The position numbers and the translations under genes were made by a program. Shown piece by piece: positions 1 through 11,380 of a stretch of DNA of 58,113 bases; position 1 is the stretch's first letter, and each line of letters opens with the position of its first letter. The DNA is from Petrotoga sp. 9PWA.NaAc.5.4 (GTDB lineage Bacteria > Thermotogota > Thermotogae > Petrotogales > Petrotogaceae): contig NZ_AZRK01000006.1 of NCBI RefSeq assembly GCF_002895485.1, forward strand, positions 1-58,113, in the 5' to 3' direction. The notes under the pieces were generated by a model. The model had not been told where the DNA came from and made no database searches. It worked only from the letters and a program-made list of their open reading frames with translations.

Positions 1-1
1 A

Positions 2-193
2 AGTGCCCAAGAGATGAGTTCAGCGATGGACAGAGTAGCAAAGGCAGTAACAGAAATAAGCCAGCAGTTAGAAAGATCGAGAAAGATAATAGACAACCAA
101 GTAGAACAAGCTATAGGGATAAATGAAGATGCTAAAGAATTAAATGAAATATCTTCAGAGTTGAAAGGGTTAGTTGAGAGCTTTAAGATATAA
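2..193 (+). CDS. Methyl-accepting chemotaxis protein, C-terminal fragment (5' end outside window)
   Basis: The open frame from base 2 to the TAA at 191-193 encodes about 63 residues beginning SAQEMSSAMDRVAKAV and ending LKGLVESFKI. This heptad-rich helical sequence is typical of the distal end of the MCP cytoplasmic signalling bundle, which docks CheA and CheW. No CheR-docking pentapeptide is seen at the end. The gene is cut by the window edge, so its sensor domain is unknown. Most of the fragment uses A-ending codons and little third-position T, the same bias seen in the 3' part of the MCP at the right end of the window. It is followed at once by a repeat array. Confidence 0.85.
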   Translation, partial: SAQEMSSAMDRVAKAVTEISQQLERSRKIIDNQVEQAIGINEDAKELNEISSELKGLVESFKI

Positions 194-203
194 ATCCAAA
201 AGG

Positions 204-797
204 TAGTAAAAAATTTTCTAAAACAATGTTTTTGATTTTACAATGAGTTAAGGGCGGAGCCCTCTCCCCCTCTCTTGGTACAAGTACCGAAAAGTTAAAG
301 AAATTTATATTTTGTAAGAATTAAACAGGTACTTTAGAAACGATAATTTTCAGAAAATAAGCTTTTGAATTTAAAATGGGCCCAGGGCGGAGCCCTCTCC
401 CCCTTTCTTGGTGCAAGTACCGAAGAAGTTAAAAAAATAGAAAATTGGTCAAAATTATATAGTGACTTCAGAAATAAAGGTTTTCTAAAAATAAGATTTA
501 ATGTTTATAACAGGTCCAGGGCGGAGCCCTCCTCTCTCCTTCGGTAAAAATACCGAAAAAGTTAAAGAAATTTATATTTTGTAAGAATTAAACAGGTACT
601 TTAGAAACGATAATTTTCAGAAAATAAGCTTTTGAATTTAAAATGGGTCTAGGGCGGAGCCCTCTCCCCCTCTCTTGGTACAAGTACCGAAAAGTTAAAG
701 AAATAAATAATTAGTGAATATTAAAGTTATGAGGGTGTTTTTGAAAAAACTAAAAGTTAAAACATTGATAAAAATTATTTTTTAAAATTTGTAATGT
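204..797 (+). repeat. Tandem array of the 200-bp intergenic repeat: four head modules, the last one complete
   Basis: Four copies of the core AGGGCGGAGCCCT begin at 251, 384, 518 and 651, a period of 133-134 bp. Module boundaries marked by ACTTTAGAAA-like sequence lie at 331, 470 (ACTTCAGAAAT) and 598; the first module is diverged and starts near 204. Only the last module (598-797) carries the tail that ends in a degenerate 3' inverted repeat just before the beta-mannosidase SD. The stretches after cores 1 and 3 are identical for about 87 bp, which suggests duplication of a two-module unit. Each core can form a hairpin AGGGC-GGA-GCCCT, and a second small hairpin follows (GGTAC-AA-GTACC in modules 1 and 4). 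The 639 bases between the MCP stop and the next gene hold nothing else I recognise. Confidence 0.85.
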
Positions 798-832
798 GAG
801 TAAAATATAAGAATTCAAGGAGGAATAATAAA

Positions 833-3214
833 TTGCAAATATCTTTAAACGGAAAATGGAAAGTATATGACAATGAAAACGAGTTTAATTTTGAAGGAAA
901 CGTTCCAGGAACAGCTCAAGGTGACCTTGTAGATTTGAAACTTATGCCTCACCCTTATATAGGGAAAAATGAAAAACTTTTTAAAAGACTTGAATGGAAA
1001 GATTGGATTTATGAAAGAAATTTTAATATTGATAATATAAATCAAGAAAATAGGTATGATTTAGTTTTAGAAGGTGTAGATACACTTGCAAACATATACG
1101 TAAATGGTCAGTATGTAGGAAAAACCGAAGATATGTTCATTGAATACAGATTTAATGTAAAAAAATATCTAAAAGTTGGAGAAAATTCTATAAAAGTAGA
1201 AATATTATCTCCTATAGATATACCAACGAGATTAGAGAAAAATTATGGAAAGCTTCATGCAGGGGAAGAAACTGCAAGAGTTTATATAAGAAAAGCACAA
1301 TATTCATACGGATGGGATTGGGGAGCAAGGATAGCTACAAGTGGAATATATAGAAATATATATATAGATAATTATAAAAACGGAAGAGTATTTGGTTCTA
1401 CTGCATATTTAGAGGATTTAAACGGAAAGGTCAATTTTACAGGTTATGTTGATATTAATTCAGATAACCCAGAAGATTATAAAGTTGAAATAACTTTAAA
1501 TGATTTCATAAGTTTTGTTTTGCCAGTAATTAACAGTAATAAAGGATATATATTTAGAGGAACCAAAATCATAGAAGATATTAAGTTATGGTATCCTCAT
1601 GATTTAGGCGAAAGTTATCTTTACAAAGTTGAATTTAAACTTTTGAAAAAAAATGAAGAACTATATTCAGAAAAAAAGAGAATAGGATTTAGAATAGTAA
1701 AAGTTATAAGAGAAAACGATGGAGAAGGAGAGAGTTTCATATTTGAGATAAACGGAAAGAAAATATTTGCTAAAGGAGCTAACTGGATACCTGCAGAAAA
1801 TATTTTAAGCTGGCTTAAAGAAAAAGACTACGAACAATTAATTAAAATGGCTAAAAATTCTAATATGAATATGTTGAGGGTTTGGGGTGGAGGACTTTAC
1901 GAAGATACTACTTTTTACAATAAATGTGATGAGTTTGGCATTTTAGTTTGGCAAGATTTTATGTTTGCGTGTGCTGAATATCCCGATCATATTGAATGGT
2001 TCAGAAAATTGGCTAATGAAGAAGTAAAATACAATGTAACAAAGTTAAGATACCATCCATGTATAGTACTTTGGTGCGGTAACAATGAAAACAACTGGGG
2101 TTTTGAAGAATGGGATTACAAGATAAAAGTCGATGGGAAAAATTTAGGTAATAGATTGTATTTAGAAGATTTTCCAAAAATATGTGCTGAAGAAGACCCT
2201 ACAAGATTATATTGGCCATCTAGTCCATATGGTGGGAGTAAGGCTAACTCCAATGAAGCAGGCGACAGACATGTTTGGGAAATTTGGTCCGGTTGGCAAG
2301 ATTTTAAATATTATACGAAAGATACTTCAAAATTTGTAAGTGAATTTGGATTTCAAGCTGCACCAGATCCTAAAACTATAGATTTTTTTGCTATGGATGA
2401 GCAAAAAGAAATGTTTTCTGAAGTGATGTTAAATCACAATAAACAAGTAGAAGGACCTGAAAGGTTATTAAAGTTTATTAACTCTCATAACGGTTTGATA
2501 ACTAATTTTGATTCTATAGTTTATTTGACACAATTGAATCAAGCTGAGGCCATAAAAACAGGTGTTGAACATTGGAGAAGTAGAAAATATAGAACAGCCG
2601 GCACTCTTTACTGGCAAATCAATGACTCTTGGCCTGTTTTTAGCTGGTCATGCATAGATTATTTTAAAAGACCTAAAGCATTATATTTTTATACTAAAAG
2701 GTTTTATAACCCGATATTACCAATCGCCAAAAATAAAGACGGGAAAATCATAATCTCTATTATTAACGATAGCTTTGCTACAAAAGTTGATTTGGAATTT
2801 CAACTGTGGTCTCTAAACGGAGAATTAATTAAAAAAGAAGAGTTTTTAAATGTAAAAATTGCTGAAGATTCTGTAATTACTGTTGAGCAATTGGATGTCT
2901 CAAACATTGATGTTGAAAACACTATTGCTTATATTAATTTAAAGCAAAACGGAAAAACAATAATTGAAAATCATGAATTATTCGCAGATCTTAGAATTAA
3001 CAAATTAAAAGATCCTATGATAACTATTAACAAAGAAGGAAACGACCTAATTTTAAATTGCGAAAAACCTGCTTTAGGCGTGAATATAAGAGTGAATGAA
3101 GAAAACTATATTGACGATAATTTTTTTACTCTTTTTCCTTCTAATTCTAAAACATTAACAAACATCAAAGGAGATATAACTATAAAAAGTACTTATGATT
3201 TTTTAAGGAGATGA
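833..3214 (+). CDS. Beta-mannosidase, glycoside hydrolase family 2
   Basis: A 793-residue protein with the layout of bacterial GH2 beta-mannosidases: an N-terminal jelly-roll sandwich (about 1-170), an immunoglobulin-like domain, a TIM barrel (about 300-620) and C-terminal beta domains. The acid/base is E419 in GNNENNW and the nucleophile is E504 in SEFGFQA. WGGGLYEDTTFY and WQDFMFACAEYP are family signatures. It should release terminal beta-mannose from manno-oligosaccharides. There is no signal peptide, so it acts in the cytoplasm on imported sugars. The start is TTG, 8 nt after AAGGAGG. A VOC protein follows 6 bp downstream and a LacI regulator after that, suggesting a substrate-controlled operon. 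Length fits the Thermotogales enzymes. Confidence 0.93.
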   Translation: MQISLNGKWKVYDNENEFNFEGNVPGTAQGDLVDLKLMPHPYIGKNEKLFKRLEWKDWIYERNFNIDNINQENRYDLVLEGVDTLANIYVNGQYVGKTEDMFIEYRFNVKKYLKVGENSIKVEILSPIDIPTRLEKNYGKLHAGEETARVYIRKAQYSYGWDWGARIATSGIYRNIYIDNYKNGRVFGSTAYLEDLNGKVNFTGYVDINSDNPEDYKVEITLNDFISFVLPVINSNKGYIFRGTKIIEDIKLWYPHDLGESYLYKVEFKLLKKNEELYSEKKRIGFRIVKVIRENDGEGESFIFEINGKKIFAKGANWIPAENILSWLKEKDYEQLIKMAKNSNMNMLRVWGGGLYEDTTFYNKCDEFGILVWQDFMFACAEYPDHIEWFRKLANEEVKYNVTKLRYHPCIVLWCGNNENNWGFEEWDYKIKVDGKNLGNRLYLEDFPKICAEEDPTRLYWPSSPYGGSKANSNEAGDRHVWEIWSGWQDFKYYTKDTSKFVSEFGFQAAPDPKTIDFFAMDEQKEMFSEVMLNHNKQVEGPERLLKFINSHNGLITNFDSIVYLTQLNQAEAIKTGVEHWRSRKYRTAGTLYWQINDSWPVFSWSCIDYFKRPKALYFYTKRFYNPILPIAKNKDGKIIISIINDSFATKVDLEFQLWSLNGELIKKEEFLNVKIAEDSVITVEQLDVSNIDVENTIAYINLKQNGKTIIENHELFADLRINKLKDPMITINKEGNDLILNCEKPALGVNIRVNEENYIDDNFFTLFPSNSKTLTNIKGDITIKSTYDFLRR

Positions 3215-3220
3215 AATATT

Positions 3221-3628
3221 ATGAATTTTGTGTTTGATCATTTAGCCATTACTGTTTCTAATTTAGAAGAATCCATCGATTTTTATACTAATATTCTTGG
3301 TTTTAAAATATTGGGAAAATTGGTTCAAGATAATGGAAATTTTACTATTGTATATCTTTATATGGGAGATAAAGTTTTAGAACTATTCTATTTCGTAGAG
3401 AAAGGTAAAAGTATAACTTCTTATAACGATAAAGATATAGGAATCAAACATTTCGCTTTCAAAGTTGAAAGTGTTGATAAGACTTTTGAATATTTAAAAG
3501 AAAAAGGAGTAGAATTCACTATGCAACCTACCGATGCTGAAGGAGGTGTAAGAATCGCCTTCTTCAAAGATCCTAATAATATATTAATAGAGATAATTGA
3601 AGGAAATCTTAAGTTAGAAAATTATTGA
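3221..3628 (+). CDS. VOC (glyoxalase/bleomycin-resistance) family protein
   Basis: A 135-residue protein with two beta-alpha-beta-beta-beta modules. Candidate metal ligands sit where glyoxalase I or methylmalonyl-CoA epimerase has them: H7 (FDHLAIT), E54 (LELFYF), H77 (IKHFAFKV) and E124 (LIEIIE). The family includes lactoylglutathione lyases, epimerases and dioxygenases, and sequence alone does not say which. The gene starts at ATG behind AAGGAGATG, 6 bp after the beta-mannosidase, and is very likely co-transcribed with it. A role in detoxifying methylglyoxal or another keto-aldehyde produced during sugar flux is possible but is only inference. Confidence 0.8.
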   Translation: MNFVFDHLAITVSNLEESIDFYTNILGFKILGKLVQDNGNFTIVYLYMGDKVLELFYFVEKGKSITSYNDKDIGIKHFAFKVESVDKTFEYLKEKGVEFTMQPTDAEGGVRIAFFKDPNNILIEIIEGNLKLENY

Positions 3629-3654
3629 AATGAATTTTTTGAGGTGAGATAACT

Positions 3655-4650
3655 ATGCCCACCATTAGAGATGTCGCTAAAATGTGCGGTTATTCTATTG
3701 CTACGGTATCCAGAGTTCTTAACGGTTGTGAAAACGTTTCAGAAGAAACAAGAAACAAAGTTTTGAAAGCTATAAAAGAAATAAATTATAGAAGAGGTGA
3801 AAACATAAAAGGTAGCTCCTATAGAGTAGTTGGAGTATTAGTTCCAGATTTAAAAGCCGATTATTATGGAATGATAGCTGAAGGAATAGAAGAATCTTTG
3901 ATTATAAACAGTTACGAAATGTTTCTTTCAACTTATAGGCATTCTTTAAAAAAAGAAAAAGAAGCCTTAGATGAATTTTTCGCAAGGAAAGTAGATGGTA
4001 TAATACTATGCACCACATATAACGATGATGAATTTTTAGAAAAATTCTTTGAAGCAGGCATTCCTGTTGTGGCGGTTGATAGAGAAAAATCAGACCTAAA
4101 AATAGATATCGTTAGTATAAACAATTATTCATCTTCTTTGGAAACAGCTAAATATCTATATAAAATGGGACATAGGAAAGTTCTTTATGTCGAAGGAATG
4201 ATAGAGATATATTCTGCCAGGGAAAGAAAAAAAGCTTATATAGACTTTTCTTCAAAGAAAAATGATTTTGAAGTATTTTCTCTCCCCGGTGGTTTTAGTG
4301 TAGAAGAAGGTTATGAAGCTATAAAAAAATATCTTGAAAGAGACGGGAAAAATTTTACGGCTATTTCCTTCCCTAATGATTGGACGGCTTTGGGAGGTAT
4401 TAAGGCTTTAAAACAAGCTGCCATTAATTGTCCAGAAGATGTTTCTGTGGTTGGCTTTGATGATGCGACATTTTCTAAGTATATTCATCCATCTTTAACA
4501 ACTGTTAAACAACCCACCTATGAAATGGGGCTAAATGCTGCAAAACTTTTAATAGAAAGAATTGAAGGAAAAATTGAAAGCAAAACAAAAAGACGAATGA
4601 TTCTTCCTACAAAGTTAATATTAAGAGATTCTGTAAAAAAAATCGATTAG
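3655..4650 (+). CDS. LacI-family transcriptional regulator
   Basis: A 331-residue regulator. Residues 3-24 form the LacI helix-turn-helix (TIRDVAKMCGYSIATVSRVL) followed by the hinge helix. Residues about 60-330 are a periplasmic-binding-protein-like effector domain with VGVLVPDL, DGIILCTTY and the late motif PEDVSVVGFDDATFSKYIHP. The SD is TTGAGGTGAG before ATG. It is the third gene after the beta-mannosidase, 26 bp behind the VOC gene, so the likely role is a local repressor responding to a mannoside or related sugar. No clear palindromic operator is visible upstream of base 833, because that region is filled with repeats. Confidence 0.9.
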   Translation: MPTIRDVAKMCGYSIATVSRVLNGCENVSEETRNKVLKAIKEINYRRGENIKGSSYRVVGVLVPDLKADYYGMIAEGIEESLIINSYEMFLSTYRHSLKKEKEALDEFFARKVDGIILCTTYNDDEFLEKFFEAGIPVVAVDREKSDLKIDIVSINNYSSSLETAKYLYKMGHRKVLYVEGMIEIYSARERKKAYIDFSSKKNDFEVFSLPGGFSVEEGYEAIKKYLERDGKNFTAISFPNDWTALGGIKALKQAAINCPEDVSVVGFDDATFSKYIHPSLTTVKQPTYEMGLNAAKLLIERIEGKIESKTKRRMILPTKLILRDSVKKID

Positions 4651-4703
4651 ACCCTCACTTTGACCCTAATATAAATTCAAATGCTTATTTTTACAAAATA
4701 AAT

Positions 4704-4732
4704 TTTAAAAAAAAGCTTCTATATATTATAAT
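4704..4732 (+). promoter_or_regulatory. Putative AT-rich promoter for hppA
   Basis: The intergenic stretch 4651-4798 contains TATAAT at 4727-4732, with TTTAAA 17 bp upstream at 4704-4709. The -35 match is poor and the region is so AT-rich that chance matches are likely. The hppA SD (AAAGGAGGG) lies some 55 bp downstream. No rho-independent terminator for the lacI gene is visible here. Confidence 0.35.
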
Positions 4733-4798
4733 ATATTAAAATAAGGGAAAATATTTACTCCATCTGTTTTTAAAACATGGTCAAAAAGGAGGGCGCTT

Positions 4799-6781
4799 AT
4801 GGGGGCTATTTTTCAATTAATTGCAGTAATAAGTGGGGGGATAGGTTTAATTTTTACTGTTTTCTTAGTTTTTAATATCTTAGAGAAACCAGCCGGAAAT
4901 GAAAAGATGCAAAAACTTTCAAAGGCTATCCAAGTCGGAGCAAAGTCTTTCCTGTTCTCAGAATATAAGATACTTTTCTTAGTAATTATCCTATCGGCAA
5001 TACTTTTATGGCAAATTTCTTCTTTTGAAATGTCTTTATCTTTTGGGTTAGGTGCAATGTTTTCAATACTTTCAGGTTTCTTTGGAATGTCAATCGCAAC
5101 TCGGGCTAATACAAGAACTACTCAGGCAGCTATAAATAGTTTAAAAGGAGCTTTAACGATTGCTTTTAATGCAGGAGCTGTTATGGGAATAACTGTAACT
5201 TCTTTGGGATTGATAGGATTAGGGATGATTTTTTATTTTGGCGGTGGAAACACAGAAATGATGGGTGGTTATGCTATGGGAGCTTCTTTTGTTGCTCTTT
5301 TTGCAAGAGTTGGGGGGGGAATATTTACAAAAGCCGCTGATGTTGGAGCAGACTTGGTAGGAAAATTGGAAGCAAATATTCCTGAGGATGATCCAAGAAA
5401 TCCTGCTGTTATTGCAGATAATGTTGGAGATAATGTGGGCGATGTTGCTGGAATGGGTGCTGATTTATACGAATCTTATATAGGATCTATATATTCTGCT
5501 TCCGTTTTAGGTGGACTTGCTTATTCTCTTAAAGGAGCAATTTTTCCTTTTTTTGTAGCCTCTTCTGGCTTAATTTTGTCTATCATCGGAATAGTCAGCG
5601 TAAATTATTTTATTAAAAAAGCTAAAAATATAAATCCACAAAAGGCCTTAAATTTTGGTACTTATCTGACAAGTTTCTTACAAGCAATAATTGTTTTATT
5701 TTTATCTAAAATTATTTTAAATACTTTTCAAGCCGGCTTGATAGTTATCTCTGGCATGATTGTTGGCATTTTAATTGGAGCTATAACTGAACATTATACT
5801 TCAAAAAAGCCTGTTTTTAAACTTGCTCAGAACGCTCCTTCAGGTTCTGCACCTCTTATTATAAATGGTTTAGCTTTAGGAATGGAATCAACCTTATTTC
5901 CCATAATTTTTATAGGGGCTTCCATTGTTATTTCTTTTACTTTTTACGGCCTATTTGGAATAGCCATAGCTTCAGTTGGAATGCTTTCAACCTTGGGTAT
6001 GACGCTATCTATAGATGCATACGGACCTATAGCTGATAATGCGGGAGGAATTGCTGAAATGGCCGGACTTGAATCATCTGTTAGACAAAGAACGGATAAA
6101 TTAGATTCGGTAGGAAACACCACAGCAGCTATAGGAAAAGGATTTGCTATTGGATCTGCTGCTTTAACAGCTTTAGCTCTTTTTGCTTCATATATTCAAG
6201 TTGCTAATGTTTCTTTGATAGATTTGAATAATGCAAATGTTTTTACTGCGTTATTAATTGGAGCTATGTTACCTTTTCTTTTTTCAGCATTAGTGATGAA
6301 AGCAGTAGGAAACGCTGCTACCCTTATGGTTCAAGAAGTTAGAAGACAATTCAACGAAATAGTTGGATTAATGGAAGGCAAAGCAGAACCTGATTATGGA
6401 AGGTGTGTTAAAATCGCAACCAACGGTGCTTTAAAGCATATGATCCTTCCTGCTTTAATAGCTGTTATTTCTCCTATGATTGTTTATTTTCTCTTAGGCA
6501 AAGAAGCAGTAGCAGGAATGTTGGCTGGAACTACAGTTTCAGGAGTTATGTTAGCAATATTTATGGCTAATTCTGGAGGAGCATGGGATAATGCAAAAAA
6601 GTATATAGAAGAAGGAAATTTAGGTGGAAAAGGTTCTATGGCTCACAAAGCTGCCGTTGTAGGAGATACTGTAGGTGATCCCTTAAAAGATACAGCCGGA
6701 CCTTCTATAAACATTCTAATTAAATTAATGTCTATAGTATCTATAGTGGTAATTCCGCTTCTTATTAGAATTTTTGAGTAA
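4799..6781 (+). CDS. hppA: Membrane-bound K+-dependent pyrophosphatase (probable Na+ pump)
   Basis: A 660-residue, roughly 16-helix membrane protein that couples pyrophosphate hydrolysis to cation export. Signature motifs are DVGADLVGK starting at D181, the run [51 protein letters not shown] and [25 protein letters not shown] at 439-448 has alanine (A443), not lysine, after GNTT; this marks the K+-dependent branch of the family, where the Thermotoga enzyme is a Na+ pump. Na+ specificity here is inferred. The start is ATG behind AAAGGAGGG. It lies 45 bp upstream of a phosphofructokinase-like gene, which suggests a link between pyrophosphate use and glycolysis. Confidence 0.95.
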   Translation: MGAIFQLIAVISGGIGLIFTVFLVFNILEKPAGNEKMQKLSKAIQVGAKSFLFSEYKILFLVIILSAILLWQISSFEMSLSFGLGAMFSILSGFFGMSIATRANTRTTQAAINSLKGALTIAFNAGAVMGITVTSLGLIGLGMIFYFGGGNTEMMGGYAMGASFVALFARVGGGIFTKAADVGADLVGKLEANIPEDDPRNPAVIADNVGDNVGDVAGMGADLYESYIGSIYSASVLGGLAYSLKGAIFPFFVASSGLILSIIGIVSVNYFIKKAKNINPQKALNFGTYLTSFLQAIIVLFLSKIILNTFQAGLIVISGMIVGILIGAITEHYTSKKPVFKLAQNAPSGSAPLIINGLALGMESTLFPIIFIGASIVISFTFYGLFGIAIASVGMLSTLGMTLSIDAYGPIADNAGGIAEMAGLESSVRQRTDKLDSVGNTTAAIGKGFAIGSAALTALALFASYIQVANVSLIDLNNANVFTALLIGAMLPFLFSALVMKAVGNAATLMVQEVRRQFNEIVGLMEGKAEPDYGRCVKIATNGALKHMILPALIAVISPMIVYFLLGKEAVAGMLAGTTVSGVMLAIFMANSGGAWDNAKKYIEEGNLGGKGSMAHKAAVVGDTVGDPLKDTAGPSINILIKLMSIVSIVVIPLLIRIFE

Positions 6782-6826
6782 TTATATCATAATTTAGAAA
6801 ATCAATCATTGAAAGGGGTGATAATA

Positions 6827-7843
6827 ATGAAAAGAGTTGCTGTTTTGAATGTAGGAGGAGATTGCCCTGGTCTTAATGCTGTAATAAGAGCGCTTATAGT
6901 TAAAGGTGCTGATGATGATATCGAAATTGTAGGTGTATATGATGGATTTTTAGGACTTGTTCAAGATAAAATGACTATTATGGTTAAAGAACATGTATCA
7001 GGCAAATTACCAGAAGGTGGAATCATTTTGGGCTCATCAAAATATGATCCCACTGAAAATCCAGAAGACTTGAAAAAACTCAAGGAAAATTTCCAAAAAT
7101 ATCAAATTACCAGTCTTATTTTACTTACAGGACATACTGGTGCAAAGATTGCTTTAAAATTAGCCGATGAAGGTATCCCTTCCATTATAATACCTGCTAC
7201 CATTGATAATGATTTAGCTTGGACAGACATAAGTATAGGATTTTTAACCGCCTTACAAGTAGTTTCCGATGCTTTGGATAGACTACATTCTACTGCAAGT
7301 GCAGGCCATCGAGTAATAGTGATTGAAGTAGGAGGAGACGAAGCTGGTTGGTTAGCTACAATTGGCGGTATGGCGGGAGGAGCTGACTACATTATTACCC
7401 CAGAAATTGAATTTGATCCTGATAACTTGTTAGAAAATATTAAAAAAAGGTATGAAATAGGTAGAAAATTTTCACTCATAGTAGTTGAAGAGAAGGTTAA
7501 ACTTCCCGAGAAAATAAATGCTGTGGTTACAGATCCCAAAGTTAGAAATTTTATGAGACCTTCGGAATTAATTACAGAATATATAAAAGAAAATTTAAAA
7601 AATATAGAATGTAGAACTGTTAACTTAGATTACTTACAAAGAGGAGGTACACCCTCTTCCTTCGATAGATATTTAGCTTTTAAATTTGGTTTTAGTGCAA
7701 TAGCTGCTGTTAAAAAAGGAAAAGCTAATATTGCTTTGGGTTTAAAGGGTTTTGAAGTCATAGAAAAACCTTATACATCTGATATTTTAAAAAATAAAGA
7801 AATAAGCAAAGAATTATATGAAATGGCAAAATTATTTTTTTAA
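6827..7843 (+). CDS. Phosphofructokinase-family protein with divergent nucleotide site
   Basis: A 338-residue PfkA-fold protein. The ATG at 6827 is chosen because AAAGGGGTG at 6812-6820 is its SD; an in-frame TTG at 6809 lies before that SD. The sugar-phosphate side is conserved: GGDCPGLN near 10-17, TIDND at 125-129 with catalytic D127, an Arg in GHRVIVIEV, and QRGGTPSSFDR. The phosphoryl-donor side is not. The usual GGDGS (ATP) or GGDD (PPi) motif is replaced by TGHTG at 101-105, the P-[GK]-TIDND residue is Ala, and the MGR motif reads GGDE. It could be an unusual ATP, ADP or PPi enzyme or a regulatory paralogue. It follows hppA and is closed by a strong terminator. Confidence 0.8.
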   Translation: MKRVAVLNVGGDCPGLNAVIRALIVKGADDDIEIVGVYDGFLGLVQDKMTIMVKEHVSGKLPEGGIILGSSKYDPTENPEDLKKLKENFQKYQITSLILLTGHTGAKIALKLADEGIPSIIIPATIDNDLAWTDISIGFLTALQVVSDALDRLHSTASAGHRVIVIEVGGDEAGWLATIGGMAGGADYIITPEIEFDPDNLLENIKKRYEIGRKFSLIVVEEKVKLPEKINAVVTDPKVRNFMRPSELITEYIKENLKNIECRTVNLDYLQRGGTPSSFDRYLAFKFGFSAIAAVKKGKANIALGLKGFEVIEKPYTSDILKNKEISKELYEMAKLFF

Positions 7844-7854
7844 TAAATCATCTA

Positions 7855-7890
7855 TTTAGCGATGCATAAAAACTCGCATCGCTAAATTTT
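7855..7890 (+). terminator. Rho-independent terminator after the phosphofructokinase gene
   Basis: A perfect 11-bp stem, TTTAGCGATGC (7855-7865) and GCATCGCTAAA (7876-7886), encloses a 10-nt loop and is followed by TTTTT. It ends the plus-strand hppA-pfk unit. The stop codon of the convergent minus-strand gene lies inside the right arm, so the hairpin may also slow transcription from that side, although the minus-strand T tract is weak. Confidence 0.88.
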
Positions 7891-9000
7891 TATTTCAAAC
7901 TGGAAAGAAATTACTATGAAATTCGAAGTTTCCCCATAAGGCCCGGCCCATTGTAAACTATCTATTTTCCTTTCATCTTCATATGGAGTAGAAAGATCTA
8001 TCTCTCCTTTCAAATATCTTTCAAATATCAATTTATAACTAACATTATCATTAAAAATATCTATACCTATTAAAAAACCTTCCATATCATTCCCATAATC
8101 AAATCCTATTGGGAATTCCTCATTCCCATAAAATGCAGTCCATTTTAAATAAGGTAACCATTGATTATACATCCAAGTATAAATTTTATAATATTCAATT
8201 TTAGGAGAAACATAGAAATTAGAACTTTTATAAACTTTTCTTGTACCAAAACTCCAGGCTAAGGCCGTTGGCTTGTAATCCTCTGCACCAGATTCTGTAG
8301 ACTGTACAACAAAATCATCCATTGCAAATTGACCATATATTTGAAAACCATCGAATGGAATTAGAGAAAAATCTAAACCCATCATGCTATTTGAAAAACC
8401 TTCTCCTAAATTGTTATGAGAAACACCAAATGGATTTGCATCAGAAAGATCGGGATATTTACCTCCAATAAGATTTAATTCACTCAAAGATAACCTTAAT
8501 TTTTCAAAAAAAATCCATTCTACTCTATGTATAAAAAGTACTTTGGATGGATCAGAATATCCAAAGTTTTCTATACGATATCTGTCCGAATTTCTATCGT
8601 AACTTGTGTTTCTTTGTCTTAAAAATGATTCTTCATCAAGATAAGGATCAAAAAAATATAATCCTGATATTATTCTCATATTACCTGCATCATATCCACC
8701 CATAAATCCTTTTACATATGGTATTGAATCAGATAAATACAATCCTCTTTCAAAATCCGACCAATTTGTTTTATAAATTCCACTAATCAACCATATTGGA
8801 TCTATATCCCAATAAATAAAATAGGGTTCAAATCCAGAATAAGCTTCATCATAAATTGGATAAGGAAAAACGTTGGTGAAATCTTTTCCTTCATAAATTG
8901 ATTTTAAAAGATATTTTTGATCTATGGCAACTTCACTGAACACAAATATATTACTGAACAATAACAACAATAAAATTGTAACCTTACCAAATTCTTTCAT
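7882..9000 (-). CDS. Predicted outer-membrane beta-barrel protein, Wzi-like
   Basis: A 372-residue protein. The ATG at 9000 is preferred because AAGGGAGAG stands before it; a longer frame starts 39 bases upstream without an SD. An N-terminal signal peptide (KEFGKVTILLLLLFSNIFVF) is followed by many short amphipathic strands rich in Trp, Tyr and Phe, and the chain ends with a beta-signal-like strand (FIVISFQFEIKI). The segment with ALAWSFGTRKVYKSSNFY and strand-turn spacing resembles capsule-assembly Wzi-type barrels. The overall barrel prediction is better supported than the family name. It would sit in the outer sheath (toga). It is the last gene on the minus strand, 136 bp after ligA. I see no clear promoter in 9001-9136. 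Confidence 0.6.
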   Translation of the reverse strand: MKEFGKVTILLLLLFSNIFVFSEVAIDQKYLLKSIYEGKDFTNVFPYPIYDEAYSGFEPYFIYWDIDPIWLISGIYKTNWSDFERGLYLSDSIPYVKGFMGGYDAGNMRIISGLYFFDPYLDEESFLRQRNTSYDRNSDRYRIENFGYSDPSKVLFIHRVEWIFFEKLRLSLSELNLIGGKYPDLSDANPFGVSHNNLGEGFSNSMMGLDFSLIPFDGFQIYGQFAMDDFVVQSTESGAEDYKPTALAWSFGTRKVYKSSNFYVSPKIEYYKIYTWMYNQWLPYLKWTAFYGNEEFPIGFDYGNDMEGFLIGIDIFNDNVSYKLIFERYLKGEIDLSTPYEDERKIDSLQWAGPYGETSNFIVISFQFEIKI

Positions 9001-9136
9001 TTTCTCTCCCTTAAAATCATCCATATTAGAAGCTTTCAAATTTATACTTCATAACTATTTTATATCTATACTTTTCTGATCCTTACTAACTACAAATTTC
9101 TTTAATTTATCTTTTTTCTTTTCTATTGTAATCACG

Positions 9137-11366
<2,230 letters not shown>

Positions 11367-11380
11367 CTTCTTCACTTTAA

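Noticed and set aside
365-547. 60-codon open frame in the repeat array
   Set aside because: It lies wholly inside the tandem repeat, its translation follows the repeat units, and it has no SD. The repeat explains it fully.
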